Shown here piece after piece: positions 46,299-54,306 of a stretch of DNA of 64,000 bases (positions are counted from its first letter, which is position 1; every line of letters starts with the position of its first letter). The DNA is from Streptomyces sp. RKAG290. Lineage in GTDB: Bacteria; Actinomycetota; Actinomycetes; Streptomycetales; Streptomycetaceae. The translations under genes were made by a program, and so were the position numbers. The DNA lies in assembly GCF_023701695.1 (NCBI RefSeq), contig NZ_JAJOZC010000001.1, positions 2,108,001 through 2,172,000 of the forward strand. Direction: 5' to 3'. The notes under the pieces were generated by a model that searched no databases, was not told where the DNA came from, and saw only the letters and a list, made by a program, of their open reading frames with translations.

Positions 46299-46311
46299 GG
46301 GAGCGCACGGA

Positions 46312-46357
46312 CGGGGGCGGGGTGGCGCAGCGGTTTCGCTGCGCCACCCCGCCCCCG
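46312..46357. terminator. Very strong bidirectional terminator
   Basis: A perfect 21-bp GC-rich stem with loop GTTT lies between the convergent BNR-subtilase and catalase genes. Confidence 0.92.
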
Positions 46358-46397
46358 TGTGCCGTGCCTGCGCCCGCCAGGGATTACGGGACGGCCC

Positions 46398-47849
46398 TCA
46401 GCCGCGCCGGGACCGGACCGCCTCTTCCAGCCGCTTGCCGAAGTCCGCGTCGGCCTGGCGGAAGTTGTCGATCGCGCGCTCGGCGATGTCGTCGCGCGAG
46501 ACCTTCGAGATGAACTGCGCCAGGTTGTCGATCAGCCGGCTCTTCTCGTCCTCGGAGTAGAGCCGGTACAGGTCGCCGGCCTGGACGAAGTCGCTGTCCT
46601 CGGCATGGGCGACGGCCTCGTGGGCGCCGGCGTCACCGGTGACCGGGACCGGCTGCCACAGCGGCCTGTCCGTCTGGACCGGGCCGCCGAAGCTGTTCGG
46701 CTCGTAGTTCTTCGTACCCTTGTGGCGGCCGTCGTACAGGGCGCCGTCGCGGCTGTTGGTCCGCGCCTCGGTGGCGTGCGGGCGGTTCACCGGCAGGTGG
46801 TCGGCGTTGATGCCGACGCGGTAGCGGTGTGCGTCGCCGTAGGCGAAGAGGCGGCCCTGGAGCATCTTGTCCGGGGACGGGCCGATGCCGGGCACGAAGT
46901 GCGTGGGGCTGAAGATCGACTGCTCGGTCTCCGCGAAGATGTTCTCGGGGTTCCGGTTGAGCTCCAGCTTGCCGATCTCGATCGGCGGGTAGTCCGCGTG
47001 CGGCCACACCTTGGTGAGGTCGAACGGGTTGAAGCGGTACGTGGCCGCCTCGGCCGCCGGCATGATCTGGACCTGCACGGTCCAGGACGGGAAGTCCCCG
47101 CGCTCGATCGACTCGCGCAGGTCCCGCTGGTGGCTGTCCGGGTCCACGCCGGACAGGCGGTTCGCGTCGTCGGTGGTGAGGTTCTTGATGCCCTGGTCGG
47201 TCTTGAAGTGGTACTTGACCCAGAAGACCTCGCCGGCCTCGTTGTTCCACTGGTAGGTGTGCGAGCCGTAGCCGTTCATGTGGCGCAGCGTGGCCGGGAT
47301 GCCCCGGTCGCCGAAGAGCCAGGTCACCTGGTGGGTGGACTCGGGCGACAGACCCCAGAAGTCCCAGACGTTGTCCGCCTCCTGCGAGCCGGTGTACGGG
47401 TCGCGCTTCTGGGTGTGGATGAAGTCGGGGAACTTGATGGCGTCCTTGATGAAGAACACCGGGGTGTTGTTGCCGACGAGGTCGTAGTTGCCGTCCTCGG
47501 TGTAGAACTTCAGCGCGAAGCCGCGGGGGTCACGCACCGCGTCGGCGGAGCCGAGGTTGCCCGCGACGGTGGAGAAGCGCAGGAAGGTCTCGGTCTGCTT
47601 GCCGACCTCGGAGAGGAACCTCGCACGCGTCCACTGCGAGACGTCGCGGGTCAGCGTGAACGTGCCGTACGCACCGGCGCCCCGGGCGTGCACGATGCGC
47701 TCCGGGATGCGCTCGCGGTTGAAGTGCGCGAGCTTCTCCAGCAGCGACTGGTCCTGCACCAGGACGGGACCGCCGGCGCCCGCGGTCTGACTGTTCTGGT
47801 TGTCGGCGACCGGCGCGCCGGCCTCCGTGGTGAGCGGTCCCTGCGTCAC
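46398..47849 (-). CDS. katA: Monofunctional heme catalase
   Basis: A 483-residue small-subunit catalase degrading hydrogen peroxide. Family segments are [22 protein letters not shown] with the distal His, [40 protein letters not shown] (distal Asn) and [23 protein letters not shown] with the proximal heme Tyr. GTG 47849 is preceded by AGGAGG at correct spacing; ATG 47867 would add six residues. It is divergent from a Fur-family gene, with a perfect operator palindrome in between. This matches the catA-catR arrangement of Streptomyces, in which the Fur homologue represses catalase until peroxide is sensed. Confidence 0.94.
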   Translation of the reverse strand: MTQGPLTTEAGAPVADNQNSQTAGAGGPVLVQDQSLLEKLAHFNRERIPERIVHARGAGAYGTFTLTRDVSQWTRARFLSEVGKQTETFLRFSTVAGNLGSADAVRDPRGFALKFYTEDGNYDLVGNNTPVFFIKDAIKFPDFIHTQKRDPYTGSQEADNVWDFWGLSPESTHQVTWLFGDRGIPATLRHMNGYGSHTYQWNNEAGEVFWVKYHFKTDQGIKNLTTDDANRLSGVDPDSHQRDLRESIERGDFPSWTVQVQIMPAAEAATYRFNPFDLTKVWPHADYPPIEIGKLELNRNPENIFAETEQSIFSPTHFVPGIGPSPDKMLQGRLFAYGDAHRYRVGINADHLPVNRPHATEARTNSRDGALYDGRHKGTKNYEPNSFGGPVQTDRPLWQPVPVTGDAGAHEAVAHAEDSDFVQAGDLYRLYSEDEKSRLIDNLAQFISKVSRDDIAERAIDNFRQADADFGKRLEEAVRSRRG

Positions 47850-47938
47850 GTGCGCCTCCTGCGTCATTCCTGCACATTCGCCATGCCGTCATGGCGTGCA
47901 CAGCCTGTCCCTCGGCGTATGCCGTGCTCGATCCTACA

Positions 47939-47953
47939 TTGGACTTAGTCCAA
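47939..47953. promoter_or_regulatory. Perfect 7-1-7 palindrome, probable Fur/PerR-type operator
   Basis: TTGGACTTAGTCCAA is an exact 7-1-7 inverted repeat, the architecture of Fur/PerR boxes. It lies 66 bases before the Fur-family gene and 90 bases before the catalase start, suited to controlling both. Confidence 0.85.
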
Positions 47954-48018
47954 GTCAAGCAGGCATCCAAAGTCACACCTGTTCGGGACACGGCCCCTCC
48001 ACTGCTAGGCTTGCCCTC

Positions 48019-48438
48019 ATGAGTGACCTGCTGGAACGACTTCGTGGACGCGGCTGGCGCATGACTGCGCAGCGGCGCGTCGTGGCCGAGGTCCTCGACG
48101 GGGACCATGTGCACCTGACGGCCGACGAGGTCCACGCACGGGCCGTCGACCGGCTGCCCGAGATCTCCCGCGCCACCGTCTACAACACGCTGGGCGAGAT
48201 GGTGACCCTCGGCGAGGTCATCGAGGTCTCCACCGACCGCCGGGCCAAGCGGTACGACCCGAACGCCCACCGCCCCCATCAGCACCTGGTCTGCGCGACG
48301 TGCGGCGCGATCCGTGACGTACACCCGGCGGGCGATCCGCTCGCGGACCTGCCGGCCGGGGAGCGCTTCGGCTTCACGGTCTCGGGCGTCGAGATGACGT
48401 ACCGCGGCACCTGCCCGAACTGCGCCGCGAACGCCTGA
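48019..48438 (+). CDS. Fur-family peroxide/metal-responsive repressor (CatR-like)
   Basis: A 139-residue Fur-family protein. The DNA-binding helix region is RMTAQRRVVAEVLDGDHVHLTADEVHARAVDRLPEISRATVYNTLGEMV. Regulatory metal-site residues appear in RPHQHLVCATCGAIRDV, and the structural zinc site is formed by C-A-T-C plus the C-terminal CPNC. The divergent catalase and intervening palindrome point to a PerR/CatR-type peroxide sensor rather than an iron regulator. It should autoregulate through the same operator. Confidence 0.9.
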   Translation: MSDLLERLRGRGWRMTAQRRVVAEVLDGDHVHLTADEVHARAVDRLPEISRATVYNTLGEMVTLGEVIEVSTDRRAKRYDPNAHRPHQHLVCATCGAIRDVHPAGDPLADLPAGERFGFTVSGVEMTYRGTCPNCAANA

Positions 48439-48748
48439 CCCAACCCCCGAGCCCCGTACCGGAGACCACTCCCGGCGCGGGGCCGTTTCGGGTTGCGCCG
48501 GGGCGGCCGGGCCGAATCCGTAGACACCCGGCCGGGGTGGACAACTCACGGGCCGAGTCCGTGCCCCCCCCTGCCGACACGGTCGCTGCGGGGCGGTGCA
48601 CCCGGCCGGAGGGATCACCCGGACGCACCCCCGCCACACCTCCGCCCCGCGTACCCCCTTCCCGAATCTGACGGGCCGTCATATCGTCATCGGCGATCAC
48701 CGCCGCCCCGCGGCGGCTCCGCACCTCGACACGTACGAGGAGAGACCC
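48439..48748 (+). other. Intergenic region between the Fur-type gene and ABC importer operon
   Basis: No gene is apparent in these 310 bases. Just after the Fur-type stop, GCCCCG/CGGGGC with outer CCCGA/TTCGGG could form a terminator (about 48448-48494). The importer promoter should lie in the second half; no clear operator is seen. GAGGAGAG precedes the GTG at 48749. Confidence 0.45.
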
Positions 48749-49570
48749 GTGGGAGACCCGCACCCGAACCCACCCCCCGCACCACCGCCACCGCAGCCCA
48801 CCACCCCCAAACTCCGCGCCCGCTCGCTCGCCCGCTCCTTCGGGCGGGGAACCAAGGCCGTCGCCGCACTCGGGCCGGTCGATCTCGACATCGCCCCGGG
48901 TGAGTTCGCCTGCATCGTCGGGCCCTCTGGCTGCGGCAAGTCCACTCTGCTGAGGATCGCCGCCGGACTGCTCCGGCCCAGCGCCGGCGAGCTGTCCATC
49001 CGTACGTCATCGCCCCGCCCGGCCGCGATGATCTTCCAGGACTACGGGATCCACGACTGGAAGACCGTCCTCGCCAACGTCCGCTTCGGCCTCGACATCC
49101 AGCGGGTACCGCGCCGGGAGGCCGATGCCAGAGCGCGCGACTGGCTCTCCCGGATCGGCCTCGCCGAATTCGCCGGCGCCTATCCCGCGGCGCTCTCGGG
49201 CGGGATGCGCCAACGGGTGGCGATCGCCCGGGCGCTCGCCGTGGAGCCGGAGATCCTGCTGATGGACGAGCCGTTCGCGGCACTCGACGCCCAGCTGCGC
49301 ACGATCCTCCAGGACGAACTGCTGGAGCTCACCCAGACCACCCGCACCACCACCCTCTTCATCACCCACAGTCTGGAGGAGGCGATCGTGCTCGGGGACC
49401 GGGTGCTCGTGATGTCCGCCAGACCCGGCCGGATCATCGCCGAACACCACCCGCCGTTCGAGCGGCCGCGCACCGGGGACATCCGCTCGACCCCCGAATT
49501 CACCGCGCTGAAGAGCGAGTTGTGGGACCTGCTGCGCGGCGAGGTCCACGGAGAGGCGGCCCTGGCATGA
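48749..49570 (+). CDS. ABC transporter ATPase (SsuB/TauB/NrtD-like)
   Basis: A 273-residue cytoplasmic ATPase with a Pro-rich start. Walker A is GPSGCGKSTLL, the Q-loop is AAMIFQDYGIHDWKTV, the signature is LSGGMRQRVAIARAL, Walker B is ILLMDEPFAALDAQ and the H-loop is TLFITHSLEEAI. The closest class by pattern is the nitrate/sulfonate/taurine/pyrimidine group. It overlaps the permease gene by 4 bases (ATGA). GTG 48749 follows GAGGAGAG. Confidence 0.92.
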   Translation: MGDPHPNPPPAPPPPQPTTPKLRARSLARSFGRGTKAVAALGPVDLDIAPGEFACIVGPSGCGKSTLLRIAAGLLRPSAGELSIRTSSPRPAAMIFQDYGIHDWKTVLANVRFGLDIQRVPRREADARARDWLSRIGLAEFAGAYPAALSGGMRQRVAIARALAVEPEILLMDEPFAALDAQLRTILQDELLELTQTTRTTTLFITHSLEEAIVLGDRVLVMSARPGRIIAEHHPPFERPRTGDIRSTPEFTALKSELWDLLRGEVHGEAALA

Positions 49571-50435
49571 GCACCGCCCTGAAGACCGCGAGCAGTGACG
49601 AGCAGGTGCTGGTCCGCAGGCCGGGCCCGCAGGAACTGCGTCCCGTACGCACCCACCGCAGGCGCCGCACCCTGGAGATCACGCTCGCCGTCGCCGTACC
49701 GCTGCTCCTGGTGCTGCTCTGGCAACTGGCCGCAGCCAGGACCTGGATCGACGACCGCGTCTACCCCGCGCCGTCCACGATCCTCGCGGACGGCTGGGAC
49801 CGGGCCGCCGACGGTGAGCTGTGGCCGGATGTGTGGGCAACGCTCAAGCGAGTGCTCGGCGGCTACGCGATCGGCACGGTCGCGGGTTACGCGCTCGGCC
49901 TGCTGATGGGGTCGCTCGCCCTCGTACGGGCGGCGCTGGAACCGCTGCTCGACGCCCTGTACGTCGTACCGAAACTGGCTCTGCTGCCCGTCTTCCTCAA
50001 TATGTTCGGCCTCGGCGAAGGGCCGCAGATCGCCCTGGTCGCGGCCACCGTCTTCTTCTTCGTCTGGATCTCGACCATGGCGGCCGTGCTCGCCGTCCCG
50101 GCCGGCCACCGGGACGCGGGGCAGGTCTTCGGTGCCTCCCCTGGCAGATGTTCCGGCACGTGCTCCTGCCCGCCTCGCTGCCCGCGGTGCTGGTCGGTGC
50201 GCGGATCGCCGCGGGGGTGGCGGTGCTCGTCATCGTCGCGTCGGAGCAGATCGCCGCGGCCGACGGGCTGGGGCACCTGATCTTCGACTCCCGGGCGCTG
50301 TTCCAGAACGATGTGATGTTCGTCGGCATCGTCTGTGTGGCGGTCCTCGGTGTCGTCTTCTCCGAAGTGGTGCGGATCGTCGGCCGGCTGCTCACCCCGT
50401 GGGCCCCGCGTGACCGCGGCCGCAGTCAGTCGTGA
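49567..50435 (+). CDS. ABC transporter permease (SsuC/TauC-like), frame interrupted
   Basis: A membrane subunit with about six helices. LEITLAVAVPLLLVLLWQLA opens the first helix, and the EAA loop reads GQVFGASP in one frame and WQMFRHVLLPASLPAVLVG in the next. Restoring one C in the four-C run at 50138-50141 joins them as GASPWQMFRHVLLPASLP, the expected family sequence, and gives about 289 residues. It is translationally coupled to the ATPase gene. Confidence 0.88.
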
Positions 50436-50467
50436 ACGGCCCACCTCGCTCTTCGTACGGAGGCACT

Positions 50468-51616
50468 GTGCGTACACGTACCCCTCTCACCCGCACCGCC
50501 GCGCTCGTGGCGGCAGCCCTGCTCGGCGCGGCAGGCTGCGCCGGGAGCGACGCCTCGGGCGGCGACAGGCCCGCCGACGCCGCGCCGCGACCCGTCAAGC
50601 CCGTCGCGGGCTGCGGGGCCGGGAGCTGGACCGACCCCTCGGACCTCGCCCCCGACCGCAAGCCCGCCCGCTGCGACAAGGGAGCCCCGGCCGCCCGGCC
50701 GCTGGCGAGGAAGCGGAAGATCACCCTCGCCACCGGCACCCTGAGCGCGGAGTACGTCGCCCCGCTCCAGGTCGCGGTCGCCAGGGGCGAGTTCGCCAAG
50801 GAGGGCCTGGACGTCCGGCTGAAGGTGCTCCCCACCCCCGACGCCCTGCCCCTGCTCGCCAAGGGCGACGTCGACGCCCAGTGGGCGGCGCCGGAGGCCG
50901 CGGTGATGAACGGCATCAACGGCGGCTTCGACATCAAGTGGGTCGCGGGAAACTTCTCCCCCGACCCGGCCTCCAAGAGCGGCCTGTGGGTGCGGCTCAA
51001 GGACGGTGAGAGCGCCGATCACGTCGACATGGCCGGCCGGAAGCTCGGCACGATGATCGGCAAGGGCTCGGTGATCGCCTATCCGATGGACACCTCGCTG
51101 AAGAAGCACGGCGGCGGCCTGGACCGGATCAGCTTCCAGCAGCTCGGCTCCGCCGACGTGCTGACCGCCCTGCAGAACGGGGGCGTGGACTCCGCCTGGC
51201 TGCTCGACCCGATCTGGCGCAAGGTGGACGGCGACAAGAAGTACGCCTTCCTCGGCGGCCAGCCGGTCGGCGAACCGCTCGGCGGGCTCCTGTTCGGCCC
51301 GACGTTGCTGAACAAGGACCCGGACGCGGGCGTCGCCTTCCTCCGCGCCTACATCCGTACGGTCAACACCTACTTCGCCGGCGACTACAAGTCCGACCCG
51401 GCCTTCGTCGCCGAACTGTCCGAGCTGATGAAAACCGACGAGGCCACCCTGCGGTCGACACCGTCGATGCGGATGGACTGGGAGATCCGGAAGGGGACCA
51501 CGGACCGGCTGCAGAAGGCGTACGCCGACTCGGGAGTCTCCACGGGCACGGCAGTGCCGGAGCAGAAGGCCGTGGACCGTGCGATGTACGGCGAGGCCGT
51601 GGGCCACAAGCCCTGA
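50468..51616 (+). CDS. ABC transporter substrate-binding lipoprotein (NMT1/SsuA-like)
   Basis: A 382-residue lipoprotein. The signal RTAALVAAALLGAAGC has its lipobox Cys near residue 24. After a ~60-residue spacer comes the NMT1/THI5-type fold: TGTLSAEYVAPLQVAVARGEFAKEGLDV, then QWAAPEAAVMNGINGGFDIKWV. These proteins capture sulfonates, nitrate or pyrimidine/thiamine precursors; the ligand cannot be decided. GTG 50468 is preceded by GGAGG. It completes the ATPase-permease-binding-protein operon, which ends at the hairpin 51637-51673. Confidence 0.9.
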   Translation: MRTRTPLTRTAALVAAALLGAAGCAGSDASGGDRPADAAPRPVKPVAGCGAGSWTDPSDLAPDRKPARCDKGAPAARPLARKRKITLATGTLSAEYVAPLQVAVARGEFAKEGLDVRLKVLPTPDALPLLAKGDVDAQWAAPEAAVMNGINGGFDIKWVAGNFSPDPASKSGLWVRLKDGESADHVDMAGRKLGTMIGKGSVIAYPMDTSLKKHGGGLDRISFQQLGSADVLTALQNGGVDSAWLLDPIWRKVDGDKKYAFLGGQPVGEPLGGLLFGPTLLNKDPDAGVAFLRAYIRTVNTYFAGDYKSDPAFVAELSELMKTDEATLRSTPSMRMDWEIRKGTTDRLQKAYADSGVSTGTAVPEQKAVDRAMYGEAVGHKP

Positions 51617-51636
51617 CTCGCGTGGGACGGGGAAAC

Positions 51637-51673
51637 ACAGAGGGCCGGATCCTTGAAGGATCCGGCCCTCTGT
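51637..51673. terminator. Bidirectional terminator between ABC operon and tRNA gene
   Basis: ACAGAGGGCCGGATCCTT and its exact complement form an 18-bp arm pair around a tiny loop. It serves the rightward ABC operon and the leftward tRNA. Confidence 0.9.
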
Positions 51674-51679
51674 CTTGAG

Positions 51680-51753
51680 TAGCGGGGACAGGATTTGAAC
51701 CTGCGACCTCTGGGTTATGAGCCCAGCGAGCTACCGAGCTGCTCCACCCCGCG
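51680..51753 (-). tRNA. Initiator tRNA-Met (fMet, CAU), copy 1
   Basis: A 74-base cloverleaf with anticodon CAU in CTCATAA. Initiator features are present: three G-C pairs at the anticodon stem (GGG…CCC) and a mismatch at the end of the acceptor stem (C1 against U72; the next six pairs GCGGGG/CCCCGC are perfect). The T loop reads GGTTCAAATCC. CCA is not encoded. Confidence 0.95.
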
Positions 51754-51909
51754 TCGTTGTGATCCCCACCGTACGTGAGCTCCCCCGACCAGCGCAAATC
51801 CCTTGGGCGGGGTCCCGAGGACAGGCCGCGGAGGGGCGTCTTCGAGCGTCGTGGACGAGGCGGGGCGGAAGGTCCGCACACCGGAGCCCCCGCCCACCGC
51901 ACCCGCCCG

Positions 51910-53967
51910 CTACGCGGTCAGCTCCTGATGCAGCGCCTCCCGCAACCGCGCCGCCCGCTCCGAGACCTCCGCCGGTCCCAGCTCGACCGCCCGCGCACAC
52001 CAGCGCTGCCCCTCGGTGAGCTCGCCGCGCCGCGCGGCCAGCAGGGCGAGGCGCAGGGCGGCCCGCCCGTGCCCCTCGTTCGCGGCACGGCTCCACCACA
52101 GCGCCGCCTCGCGCTCGCTGCCCTCGCGGGCGAGCAGCAGTCCGAGGTTGAAGGCCCCGTTGCGGCTGCCCGCCTCGGCCGCCTCCCGGTACCAGCGGGC
52201 GGCGCTCTCCACGTCCCCCCGTGCCGCGGCGAGCATCCCGACGCGCACCTGGGCGCGGCGGTGGCCCTGCTCCGCCGCGCGCTCGTACCACTCCTCGCAC
52301 TCGGTCTTCTCCGGCATCGGCTCGCCCAGGGCGGGCGGTCCTGGCGGCGGCTGCCGCGAGTCCAGCACCCCCGCCAGCCGGAAGGCCGCCTCCGCGCTGC
52401 CGCCGCCCGCGGCGCAGCGCAGATGACGCTCCGCCTCCTGCTCCTCGCCGTGGTGCAGCAGCGCCATGCCGACCTGGAGAGCGGCCTCGGTGTGACCGGC
52501 CGCCGCGGCCCGCTCGTACCAGAGCAGGGCCGCCCGGTCCTCGTCGCGCCCGGCGTGCAGGATGCCGAGGTTGAAGGCGGCGTCGACGCTGCCGGCCTCG
52601 GCCGCCTTGGAGAACCAGGGCTCCGCACCGGTCGCGTCGCCCGCCTGGAGGAGCAGCACGGCCAGGGCGTTGGCGGCCTCGCGGTGACCGGCGTACGCGG
52701 CGCGCCGGTACCACTGCTCGGCCTGCGGCGTACGGTCCTGGGCTGCGCAGAGCAGCCCCAGGTTGTACGCGCCGTTGACGTCGCCCGCGTCCAGCGCGGC
52801 GCGGTACCAGCGCTCGGCCGTCTGCTGCTCGCCGCGGGCGGCGTGCACCGCGCCGAGCGCGTTGGCGGCGTTGCCGTCGCCGTCCTGGGCGGCACGCAGC
52901 CACCACACGGCGGCGCTCTCCTGGTCGCCCGCGTCGCGCAGCAGGAAGCCGAGCGCGCAGGCGGCCCGTGCCTCGCCGGCCTTGGCGGAGATGAGGTACC
53001 AGCGGCCGGCCTCCTTGAGCTCGCCGCGCTGTTCGAGGATGGCGCCGAGGTGCAGGGCGGCACGCCGGTGACCGCGTGCGGCTGCCTGCCGGAACCACTG
53101 CTCCGCCTCGCCCACCCGCCCCTGCTCGGATCCGGCCACGGGGCTGTCGTCCTTGCGCACGGCGGCCCGGCGCGGGCCGCGGCCCTTCCCGGCATCCGAT
53201 TCCGCAGCCGGACCCAGCCCCGGGCGGCCGAACGCGTCGTGTGCGTCGTCCGCCGTGTCCCGCTCCAGCAGGCGCGCCAGCCGGTAGGCGGCCTCGCGGT
53301 GCCCCTGCTCGGCGGCGGCGCGCAGCCAGCGCTCGGCACCTACGTCGCTGCGGTGTTCCAGCAGGTCCGCGAGGGCGTACGCGCCCAGCGCGTGCCCCTG
53401 CTCGGCGGACTGGCGCAGCCAGTACTCGGCGCCGGGCTCGTCGCCGCGCTCACGGTAGTGGCGCCCGAGGGCATGCGCCGCGGCGGCGGAGCCGGCGACG
53501 GCCGCGATCCGCCACCAGTCGGCCGCCTCGTCCGGGTATCCGCGCTGGTGCAGGAGGACGCCCAGGTTGTTGGCCGCGGCACGGTCGCCGTCGGCCGTGG
53601 CCGCGCGCAGGTAGGACTCGGCGCCGGCCAGGTCGCCCCGGCGCAACAGCAGCGCCCCGAGCACGCTCATCGACGCGGTGTCCCCGGCGTCGGCGGCACG
53701 ACGGTGACGCGCCTCGCTCTCGGCGTTGTCCGCACTCTCAGCGGTCTCCGCGCCCTCGGCGTTCTCCACGCCGTCCGCGGACTCTGCGGTCTCTGCACTC
53801 TCGACGGTCGCGGCACACTCCGCAGTCTCGGCGGTCTCGATGTTGTCGTTGTATCGTGCGGCGGCTGCGGCGAATGCCGCATCCGTCAAGTTTTCCGCCG
53901 GATGGACGCGACGCTGCACAAACCGCCCTGTCTCCAACAGAGTTGCCCTGTCCCCCATAAATACCAT
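51910..53967 (-). CDS. Sel1/TPR-repeat protein between the two initiator tRNAs
   Basis: A 685-residue protein with no signal or membrane segment. Residues ~42-82 are a low-complexity stretch of ETAES/ENAEG-like units. From ~90 to the end run some fifteen ~36-residue Sel1-like helical repeats (for example AANNLGVLLHQRGYPDEAADWWRIAAVAGS, AAYRLARLLERD, AAFNLGILHAGRDEDRAALLWYERAAAAGH). These form a solenoid for protein-protein contact. ATG 53967 is favoured because GGTGG lies upstream. The partner is unknown. The gene is widespread in Streptomyces, so the location may be ancestral. Confidence 0.85.
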   Translation of the reverse strand: MVFMGDRATLLETGRFVQRRVHPAENLTDAAFAAAAARYNDNIETAETAECAATVESAETAESADGVENAEGAETAESADNAESEARHRRAADAGDTASMSVLGALLLRRGDLAGAESYLRAATADGDRAAANNLGVLLHQRGYPDEAADWWRIAAVAGSAAAAHALGRHYRERGDEPGAEYWLRQSAEQGHALGAYALADLLEHRSDVGAERWLRAAAEQGHREAAYRLARLLERDTADDAHDAFGRPGLGPAAESDAGKGRGPRRAAVRKDDSPVAGSEQGRVGEAEQWFRQAAARGHRRAALHLGAILEQRGELKEAGRWYLISAKAGEARAACALGFLLRDAGDQESAAVWWLRAAQDGDGNAANALGAVHAARGEQQTAERWYRAALDAGDVNGAYNLGLLCAAQDRTPQAEQWYRRAAYAGHREAANALAVLLLQAGDATGAEPWFSKAAEAGSVDAAFNLGILHAGRDEDRAALLWYERAAAAGHTEAALQVGMALLHHGEEQEAERHLRCAAGGGSAEAAFRLAGVLDSRQPPPGPPALGEPMPEKTECEEWYERAAEQGHRRAQVRVGMLAAARGDVESAARWYREAAEAGSRNGAFNLGLLLAREGSEREAALWWSRAANEGHGRAALRLALLAARRGELTEGQRWCARAVELGPAEVSERAARLREALHQELTA

Positions 53968-54134
53968 CGTCGCACCACCTGTTACCCGCGTACACCTGGT
54001 ATATCGCGGCCAGTGAGGTCACTTCAGCGTTTTGTCGACATGCCCACAGAGAGACAAGTCAAACACGCCCAAGCCCAACTCGTGCCCCATGAACCGCACT
54101 TCACGCCCAATGTGCGGAAAAGTCACGGCGGCAC

Positions 54135-54173
54135 GACGAAGGCCCGGATCCTCGAAAGGATCCGGGCCTTCGT
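54135..54173. terminator. Terminator downstream of tRNA copy 2
   Basis: GACGAAGGCCCGGATCC and GGATCCGGGCCTTCGTC pair perfectly around TCGAA. It is related in sequence to the hairpin after copy 1 (shared GGATCCGG core). Confidence 0.88.
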
Positions 54174-54180
54174 CTTTCAG

Positions 54181-54254
54181 TAGCGGGGACAGGATTTGAA
54201 CCTGCGACCTCTGGGTTATGAGCCCAGCGAGCTACCGAGCTGCTCCACCCCGCG
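54181..54254 (-). tRNA. Initiator tRNA-Met (fMet, CAU), copy 2
   Basis: Identical base for base to the copy at 51680-51753, including the unpaired acceptor end and GGG/CCC anticodon stem. Identity extends 9 bases upstream (GTCGTTGTG on the plus strand) and 2 bases on the other side. Confidence 0.95.
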
Positions 54255-54306
54255 TCGTTGTGTTCAAACCGTACCACGACGCGAAGGTGAAGCTTTACCG
54301 ACTTAC

